Part shown: positions 5,533 to 9,893 of the stretch, piece by piece
Position numbering within the stretch: position 1 is the first letter of the stretch
Layout: the number at the start of each line of letters is the position of its first letter
DNA from: Candidatus Bathyarchaeota archaeon
GTDB taxonomy: Archaea > Thermoproteota > Bathyarchaeia > Bathyarchaeales > DTEX01
Assembly (NCBI GenBank): GCA_026414245.1
Contig: JAOAJJ010000033.1
Location: 1-9,893, forward strand
DNA length: 9,893 nucleotides
Direction of reading: 5' to 3'
Notes under the pieces: generated by a model
Seen by the model: only the letters and a program-made list of their open reading frames with translations
Database searches by the model: none
What the model was told of the DNA's origin: nothing
Program-made: the position numbers and the translations under genes

Positions 5533-6184
5533 AGGGGGTTGCCGCATGCTTTTGTCCCTCAGCCCTTTTAATGATTGCTTCAGCCCTCCTCAAATCTAGA
5601 GGCGTGTTAATGTTGAAGAAGGTGAGCATTTTTGGATCGATTTCTCGAATAGCTATCGTCGATATATAGCGAACGCTTTTTAGCAGCGATATCATTGATC
5701 GCATCCTCTTTTCGCCTCTCTCGATAGCTTTCTTTGAAGCCTCTAAAGCCGCTCTCGTCCTATAAACTGCTTGTAGAGGCTCTATGTAATCATTTGGCCA
5801 TCTTGGAATAACGGCGTTAACATTAACCGCTATATTGAACAGTAGGTCTATAACTTTTCCCGAGATAAAGGGTGTGTCGCATGGTAACATGGCTGTATAT
5901 TCGCTGCTGGCGCTCACAAATCCGGTAATTGCCCCAGCGAGCGGGCATGATGGGAGATCTTTAAGATCAGTAATTACCTTTACCCTAAATTTATTGGGAA
6001 GCGCTTGCATATATGAGGCTAACTGACTTTCAGATCTCACACAGACAATTATTTCATCTACAGCATCCTGCACTCTTTCAATGACATGTAGTATTAATGG
6101 CTTACCAGCCAGCTGAACAAGCCCTTTATCAAATCCAAATCTCTTTGAAATCCCGCCAGCAAGTATTATTGCCGCCCTATTCAA
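5525..6184 (-). CDS. mobA: MobA-like molybdenum cofactor guanylyltransferase
   Basis: MobA transfers GMP from GTP to molybdopterin, producing the guanine dinucleotide cofactor of Mo/W enzymes of the DMSO-reductase and formylmethanofuran dehydrogenase type. The 219 residues form a nucleotidyltransferase fold: LAGGISKRFGFDKG at 8-21 (GTP loop and Lys20), CPLAGAITG at 80-88, PCDTPFI at 101-107 with metal-binding Asp103, EPLQAVY at 135-141 and FNINTPLDL at 190-198. The EPLxAxY and NINTPxDL blocks favour MobA over CofC or sugar-nucleotide transferases, though related NTP transferases of other cofactor pathways cannot be excluded. The start is TTG at 6184 with GGAAGGAG (6189-6196) 4 bases ahead, inside the spacer after the mptN stop, so both genes form one transcript. 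The C-terminal tail beyond residue 205 is not conserved in my recollection. Confidence 0.85.
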   Translation of the reverse strand: MNRAAIILAGGISKRFGFDKGLVQLAGKPLILHVIERVQDAVDEIIVCVRSESQLASYMQALPNKFRVKVITDLKDLPSCPLAGAITGFVSASSEYTAMLPCDTPFISGKVIDLLFNIAVNVNAVIPRWPNDYIEPLQAVYRTRAALEASKKAIERGEKRMRSMISLLKSVRYISTIAIREIDPKMLTFFNINTPLDLRRAEAIIKRAEGQKHAATPFK

Positions 6185-6196
6185 TCTTCTCCTTCC

Positions 6197-7078
6197 CTAT
6201 TCCCTCAATTTAGAAATAACATACTTAACTATCTCCTCAGCTATATTAACGCTAGTTACCTCCTGTAAACCTCTCCAGCCCGGTTGACTATTAATCTCAA
6301 CTATAAACAGCCCCTTTTCGCTCTCTAATATATCTACACCACTCACTTCGCAGCCAATAACCTTCGCGGCTTTTATTGCTAAGTCTTCGATATCCTTTGT
6401 CGGCTTATAGGAGGCGGGTTTAGCTCCAAGGCTTATATTGGTCTTCCATAAGCTTGAGACGCGGCGCATGGCGGATAAAACTAAATCCCCTAAAACAAAC
6501 ACCCTTAAATCATAGTTTCCATGCGGTATATATTCTTGAACATAGATAACCTGATTATAGAACTCAAGCGTCCTAAATATTCTCTCAGCGACATCAGGGT
6601 CAGAAACCCTTGTGGAACCTATTCCACGCGAACCGAATATTGGCTTAACAACCACGTCTCCGCCAAGCTCATGAAATGCTTTAAGGGCTTCCCTAGCGCT
6701 TTCAGCTACAACTGTCCGCGGCACCGGCAGCCCAGATTCCTCGAGAAGCGATAAAGCATAATACTTATCGACCGACCGTTCAATTGCTTGCGGAGGGTTC
6801 AAGATATAGAGACCTAATCTCCTAAGCCTCTGTAGTAGATCCATCCTAAATATTATTTCTTCAAGCGAGCCGCGCCCAATCGGGCGAACTATTATGGCTT
6901 TCAGATCCCTTAAAACGTCGGTGTCTTCAAGGGAGACCTCTGGTTTAAACCCAACCCTTGCCACAAGGTTTGGAAAACTGAAGCAGAGTGGATGAAAACC
7001 ATGTTTGAGAATGGCTTCTCTCAATTGCATTGAGCACCAGGAATCCTCGTTCCGCGTTAAGATACCTATTTTCCCCAT
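6197..7078 (-). CDS. mptN: ATP-grasp alpha-L-glutamate ligase, MptN/RimK type
   Basis: MptN-type enzymes add glutamate to tetrahydromethanopterin to make tetrahydrosarcinapterin; RimK and LysX are related ligases on protein substrates. From the start I prefer there are 293 residues. The preATP-grasp domain covers about 1-100, with IIVRPIGRGSLEEIIFRMD at 62-80 and NPPQAIERSVDKYY at 94-107. The ATP-grasp core has VVVKPIFGSRGIG at 142-154, QEYIPHG at 181-187, D190/R192, GVDIL at 247-251 and the metal-binding EINSQPGWRG at 261-270. The block from GRGS through NPP and the SQPGWRGLQ ending recall MptN more than RimK. The ATG at 7078 gives the family's usual MGKIGILTRN start. An ATG at 7156 in the same frame would add 26 residues encoded by the AT-rich divergent promoter. 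mobA follows after 12 bases. Confidence 0.8.
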   Translation of the reverse strand: MGKIGILTRNEDSWCSMQLREAILKHGFHPLCFSFPNLVARVGFKPEVSLEDTDVLRDLKAIIVRPIGRGSLEEIIFRMDLLQRLRRLGLYILNPPQAIERSVDKYYALSLLEESGLPVPRTVVAESAREALKAFHELGGDVVVKPIFGSRGIGSTRVSDPDVAERIFRTLEFYNQVIYVQEYIPHGNYDLRVFVLGDLVLSAMRRVSSLWKTNISLGAKPASYKPTKDIEDLAIKAAKVIGCEVSGVDILESEKGLFIVEINSQPGWRGLQEVTSVNIAEEIVKYVISKLRE

Positions 7079-7125
7079 ATTTTTCACGTAGGATGATAAG
7101 CTTTCCTCAAAATATAGGTTAAGGC

Positions 7126-7137
7126 TAAATTTAAATA
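7126..7137. promoter_or_regulatory. Symmetric TATA region of the mptN/URO-D divergent promoter
   Basis: TAAATTTA (7126-7133) and ATTTAAAT (7129-7136) are overlapping palindromes that read as TATA elements both ways. On the plus strand, TTTAAATA (7130-7137) predicts initiation near 7160, directly before the ATG at 7162. On the minus strand the same block predicts initiation near 7104, about 26 bases before mptN. A further AATATA at 7111-7116 could start mptN nearer its ATG. Confidence 0.5.
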
Positions 7138-7139
7138 AT

Positions 7140-7150
7140 GGGTTCAACCC
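7140..7150. promoter_or_regulatory. Inverted repeat GGGTT-C-AACCC between TATA and start (candidate operator)
   Basis: This is a perfect 11-base palindrome with a single central base, placed between the plus-strand TATA element and the predicted initiation site. A dimeric repressor bound here would block polymerase loading on the URO-D gene. The operator role is inferred from geometry. Confidence 0.4.
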
Positions 7151-7167
7151 TTTCATATTCTATGAAA
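7151..7167. promoter_or_regulatory. Inverted repeat TTTCATA-TTC-TATGAAA over the URO-D start codon
   Basis: Two perfect 7-base arms with a 3-base spacer abut the previous palindrome without a gap. The right arm contains the preferred ATG (7162-7164). The predicted initiation point (about 7160) lies in the spacer, so the element would act as DNA and not as an RNA hairpin. The TTTCATA arm is AT-rich, so a chance match cannot be ruled out from one copy. Confidence 0.4.
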
Positions 7168-8262
7168 ATTCCCTCGCTGCCTTTTAGAGAGAATTATTTA
7201 AGGAGCATTGAATTTAGAAGCCCAGAATATATACCTTGCCGGATAATGATTTCATGGCCTCTCTGGCTCACATATGGGGAGGATCTTGAAAGAATATATC
7301 AAGCACATAAATTTATTGTTCAACCTAGAGACGTCCATCCCTCTTGGAAAGACACCATTAAACCGGATGAAAAACCGCGTGATTTAGGGCAAATTATTCC
7401 AAGAGCAAACCGCGTAATTACAGATCCCTTCGGATGCATATGGAGCTTTAGTATAGAGGGTTATCAAGGCCAAGTTATAAGACATCCGCTCGAAAGATGG
7501 GAGAACTTTAAAGACTATAGTTTTCCAGATCCGGAGAAAGGGCTGCCTTCGGAGGGGTCGGATAAACTTACCTCTTGGGGCGAGGTCGCTGCTAATATTG
7601 AGAGGATGAGAACTGAAGGAAAACTCGTTCAAGTGCCCTTGATGCACGGCTTATTCTTCCAGAGACTCTATTATTTGCGCGGCTTTACAAATTTAATGAA
7701 AGATTTCATACATCGGCCGCCGCAGATTTATGAGCTGGTGGATGAGTTAACCGAGTATATTTTGGAGCTGGTTGATAGGCTTCTAGAATGCGGTCGAATA
7801 GATGTTGTGTATATTGGGGACGATTTAGGAACGCAGACAAGAATGCCTATAAGCCCACTTATCTTCAGGGAATTCATATATCCAAGCTATAGGAGAATCT
7901 TTGGAAGAATAAGGGAGAGAGGGGTTCACGTTTACTTTCATTCAGATGGGCATGTTGTAGAAGTGTTAGATCAGATTATTGAGGCTGGAGCCAGCGTATT
8001 GAATGTTCAGGACAGGGTGAATGGTTTAGAGAATATAAAGGCTTTATGTAAGGGTAAAGTATGCATAGACGTCGATGTTGATAGGCAGTACCTTGTGCCT
8101 TTCGGGAAAACGGAGGAGATTAAATCTCATGTTAAAAGGATTATCGATAGTCTCTCTCTTAAAAAGGGCGGTTTGATGATTGAGGCGGAGGTTCACCCAC
8201 CAACACCGCTAGCTAACATTGAGGCTCTCGCCGAATCCATGGAGGAGAACATGTGGCTGTGA
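7162..8262 (+). CDS. URO-D/MtaA-family protein, putative C1 methyltransferase-like
   Basis: This 366-residue protein has the TIM-barrel uroporphyrinogen-decarboxylase fold shared by HemE and the corrinoid methyltransferases MtaA, MtbA and CmuA. Recognisable parts are RENYLRSIEFRSPEYIPC near the N-terminus, TDPFGCIWSF at about 87-96, YIGDDLGTQTRMPISP at about 217-232, FHSDG at 259-263, AGASVLNVQD near 275-284 and the C-terminal IEAEVHPPTPLANIEAL. It lacks the HemE N-terminal RxPVWxMRQAGR motif, so it is unlikely to be a heme enzyme. The zinc motif HxCG of MtaA is HSDG here, with Asp for Cys, so metal binding or chemistry may differ. The substrate is unknown. I prefer ATG 7162, about 28 bases after the TATA centre. 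An ATG at 7138 in frame would add eight residues from promoter DNA. A DUF72 gene follows after 41 bases. Confidence 0.8.
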   Translation: MKIPSLPFRENYLRSIEFRSPEYIPCRIMISWPLWLTYGEDLERIYQAHKFIVQPRDVHPSWKDTIKPDEKPRDLGQIIPRANRVITDPFGCIWSFSIEGYQGQVIRHPLERWENFKDYSFPDPEKGLPSEGSDKLTSWGEVAANIERMRTEGKLVQVPLMHGLFFQRLYYLRGFTNLMKDFIHRPPQIYELVDELTEYILELVDRLLECGRIDVVYIGDDLGTQTRMPISPLIFREFIYPSYRRIFGRIRERGVHVYFHSDGHVVEVLDQIIEAGASVLNVQDRVNGLENIKALCKGKVCIDVDVDRQYLVPFGKTEEIKSHVKRIIDSLSLKKGGLMIEAEVHPPTPLANIEALAESMEENMWL

Positions 8263-8303
8263 TTTTGTAGTTTTGCGATAATGTAATGATAATGGTGGTT
8301 TAA

Positions 8304-9002
8304 TTGGAGATTTATGTAGGGACTTCTGGATGGATGTATGATTGGAATATGGGGAGAAGCTTAGACTGGTATATTCAAAATTCCGGTTTAAACGCCGTGG
8401 AGCTGAATGCGAGCTTCTATAGATTTCCTTCTTTAAACGCTATAAAATCTTGGAGGGATAAGGGCGGAGCCCTCAGATGGACTGTTAAGGCTAACAGATT
8501 AATAACCCATGTATTCAAATTTAACGATAAAGCGTTTAAATTTTGGCTTAGGTTTATGGGATTGTTTGAGACTATGGATCACTTGATAGACTTCTACCTT
8601 TTTCAGATTCCGCCATCAATTAAGGCATCCCACGCCCAAAAAATAGAAAGATTTTTTGCTAAGACTGATATTGGGAGAAGGTTCGCCCTAGAGGTTAGAG
8701 ATCTTTCATGGTTTAATGAAAGCACTGTTAAATGGGCTTCTAATTTAGGCGTGACTTTAGTGAGCGTTGATTCTCCAGACTTTCCACGGGATATCTTCAA
8801 TGCTAATAATATAGTATATCTAAGAATGCATGGGAGAACATTCTGGTACTCCCACAATTATAGTGATGATGAGCTAACGGATGTAAAAGAGAGAATTCTA
8901 AGCGCCAGCCCTGAAAAAGTCTACATATTCTTCAACAACAATACAAATATGCTACAAAATGCTCAGCAAATGCTTAAGAAATTTAGCCTTCATTTAGATT
9001 AA
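8304..9002 (+). CDS. DUF72 (YecE-like) family protein
   Basis: DUF72 proteins adopt a TIM-barrel fold and have no established activity. All family signatures are present in the 232 residues: VGTSGW at 5-10, ELNASFYRFPS at 33-43, WTVKANRLITH at 59-69, FQIPPS near 100, LEVRDLSWF near 130-138, VDSPDFP, YLRMHGRTFWYSHNYS near 172-187 with a following DDEL, and YIFFNNNT near 208-215 leading to NAQQML. The conserved Glu, His and Asn residues point to a polar barrel-end pocket, but no reaction can be named. The start is TTG at 8304 with GGTGG (8294-8298) just ahead. It lies 41 bases after the URO-D-family gene on the same strand, so co-transcription is likely. It ends convergently with the methylthiotransferase, the two stop codons sharing the bases TTAA. 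Confidence 0.9.
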   Translation: MEIYVGTSGWMYDWNMGRSLDWYIQNSGLNAVELNASFYRFPSLNAIKSWRDKGGALRWTVKANRLITHVFKFNDKAFKFWLRFMGLFETMDHLIDFYLFQIPPSIKASHAQKIERFFAKTDIGRRFALEVRDLSWFNESTVKWASNLGVTLVSVDSPDFPRDIFNANNIVYLRMHGRTFWYSHNYSDDELTDVKERILSASPEKVYIFFNNNTNMLQNAQQMLKKFSLHLD

Positions 9003-9893
9003 ACTATTTCCGCCTCTAAGTAATTTATATGGATCTCAGTCACCTTAACATTAATAAGTTTTCCAAGTAAATCCTCTCCACTCCTAACAACTATCGGTTT
9101 ATAGGCATAATTCCTCCCGATCCAAGAATCACCCGGCCCTTTTTCGTCAATCAGCACCTCACCTCTCCATCCAATCCACCTCTTGTTTCTCTTAATCGAT
9201 ATATTATTCGCAACATTAGTCATTAAGCGGCTTCTATAAGCGATCTCTTTGCTTTCAACCTGCTTCATTCTAGCGGCTGGCGTATTTGGTCTAGGAAAGA
9301 ACTTAGATATGTTGATTACGTCAGGCTCGATTTCCTTCATCAGCTCTAATGTTTTTTCGAAAGATTCTCTGCTTTCTCCCGGAAAACCACATATAACGTC
9401 TGTGGCGATGGTGATGTCTGGGAGCTCCTTCTTGAAGGCGTTGAAGATAGCTTTAACATCTTCAACAGTGTATCTGCGGTTCATCATCTTCAGAATATTG
9501 TTGTCTCCGCTCTGAACGGGTAAATGGAGAAACTTGAATATTCGTTCATCTTTATAGACACCTATTAGATCGGGTAGCAGTTTTATAACGTGGTTTGGAT
9601 TCATCATACCCACCCTTATGAAGAATTTGCCGCTAATGCGGCAGCATTCCCTGAGAAGATCAACTAGATTTGTGCCAATATCTAACCCATACGCTCCGTT
9701 ATCTTGGGATGTCAACCAGATCTCCTTAACCCCTTCAGAAACAGCTTCCCTAACCCCTCCCACTATTAGTTCCTTCGGGTATGAGAAGAGCCTGCCTCGG
9801 GCAAATCTGACGCAGCAGAACGAACATGAGCCTAAGCACCCCTCAGCTATGGGAATAATTTCAATCGCCCGATTAAACCTAACCTTCGGCTGC
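8999..9893 (-). CDS. tRNA methylthiotransferase of the MiaB/CDKAL1 (e-MtaB) family, N-terminus missing
   Basis: These radical-SAM enzymes add a methylthio group to adenosine 37 of tRNA; the archaeal/eukaryotic branch modifies t6A to ms2t6A. The frame stays open to the window edge, so the GTG at 9763 is internal and 297 residues are visible. They begin in the radical-SAM domain with IIPIAEGCLGSCSFC, whose CxxxCxxC motif (TGC, TGT and TGC codons between about 9815 and 9838) binds the SAM 4Fe-4S cluster, followed by VRFARG. Further family blocks are LTSQDNGAYGLDIG, IRVGMMNPNH, LHLPVQSGDNNILKMMNRRYT, DVICGFPGE and FFPRPNTPAARM. A C-terminal TRAM domain ends in GKLINVKVTEIHINYLEAEIV. Only the N-terminal UPF0004 domain, which carries the second cluster, lies outside the window. 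Confidence 0.93.
   Translation of the reverse strand, partial: QPKVRFNRAIEIIPIAEGCLGSCSFCCVRFARGRLFSYPKELIVGGVREAVSEGVKEIWLTSQDNGAYGLDIGTNLVDLLRECCRISGKFFIRVGMMNPNHVIKLLPDLIGVYKDERIFKFLHLPVQSGDNNILKMMNRRYTVEDVKAIFNAFKKELPDITIATDVICGFPGESRESFEKTLELMKEIEPDVINISKFFPRPNTPAARMKQVESKEIAYRSRLMTNVANNISIKRNKRWIGWRGEVLIDEKGPGDSWIGRNYAYKPIVVRSGEDLLGKLINVKVTEIHINYLEAEIV

Noticed and set aside
5525..6184. Annotation as CofC (2-phospholactate guanylyltransferase) because of the cofE neighbour
   Set aside because: The LAGGxSxRFGxDK, EPLxAxY and NINTPxDL blocks are those of MobA. CofC has a different signature, and the two genes are convergent, not co-transcribed.
7140..7150. GGGTTCAACCC as a tRNA T-arm
   Set aside because: The loop is one base long, not seven. 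No acceptor or anticodon stems flank it, and it fits a promoter palindrome instead.
7162..8262. Annotation as HemE uroporphyrinogen decarboxylase
   Set aside because: The N-terminal substrate-binding motif RxPVWxMRQAGR of HemE is missing. The match is to the wider URO-D/MtaA fold only.
1..9893. CRISPR arrays, insertion sequences, prophage, toxin-antitoxin or defence genes
   Set aside because: No spaced repeat series, transposase motifs, terminal repeats or defence domains were found on either strand. All main frames are core metabolism or information genes, or unassigned families.

Overview
This is archaeal chromosomal DNA. The evidence is an operon encoding the RNA polymerase stalk subunit Rpo7 (RpoE), Spt4, a DUF359 GTP-dependent dephospho-CoA kinase and ribosomal proteins S24e and S27ae, together with a short archaeal-type PurA, CofE for coenzyme F420, an MptN-like glutamate ligase and an archaeal/eukaryotic-type tRNA methylthiotransferase. 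TATA-like promoters and apparently leaderless starts also fit. Cofactor genes plus a MtaA/URO-D-family protein would suit a TACK-type lineage with methyl-branch C1 metabolism, such as Bathyarchaeia. That placement is inference and is not proven by the window.

Layout. 1-579 (+): 3' part of an HD-domain phosphohydrolase, cut by the window start. 757-1293 (-): YfcE/MJ0936-type metallophosphoesterase. 1418-1633 (+): an unrecognised protein with two membrane helices, whose 3' end overlaps the end of the next operon. 1618-3540 (-): rpoE, spt4, DUF359 kinase, rps24e, rps27ae in that transcription order. 3668-4672 (-): purA, divergent from cofE (4774-5532, +). 5525-7078 (-): mptN-like ligase followed by mobA. 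7162-9002 (+): a URO-D/MtaA-family protein and a DUF72 protein. 8999-9893 (-): C-terminal three quarters of a radical-SAM tRNA methylthiotransferase, cut by the window end.

How the genes relate. The rpoE-to-rps27ae unit is housekeeping transcription and translation machinery with a CoA-pathway kinase inside it. The middle of the window is rich in C1-carrier cofactor genes. CofE polyglutamylates F420, the MptN-like enzyme glutamylates a methanopterin-type pterin, MobA makes the molybdopterin guanine dinucleotide used by formylmethanofuran and formate dehydrogenases, and the HD protein at the left edge could be the MptB step of methanopterin synthesis. The URO-D-family gene, divergent from mptN, may use or feed such C1 carriers.

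Gene packing is tight. Three convergent pairs overlap at their 3' ends and no gap exceeds 180 bases. The most interesting non-coding stretch is 7126-7167, the mptN/URO-D divergent promoter. It carries a symmetric TATA region followed by two abutting perfect inverted repeats. I see no tRNA, rRNA, CRISPR, insertion sequence or phage feature. I found no defence system or clearly new multi-gene system.
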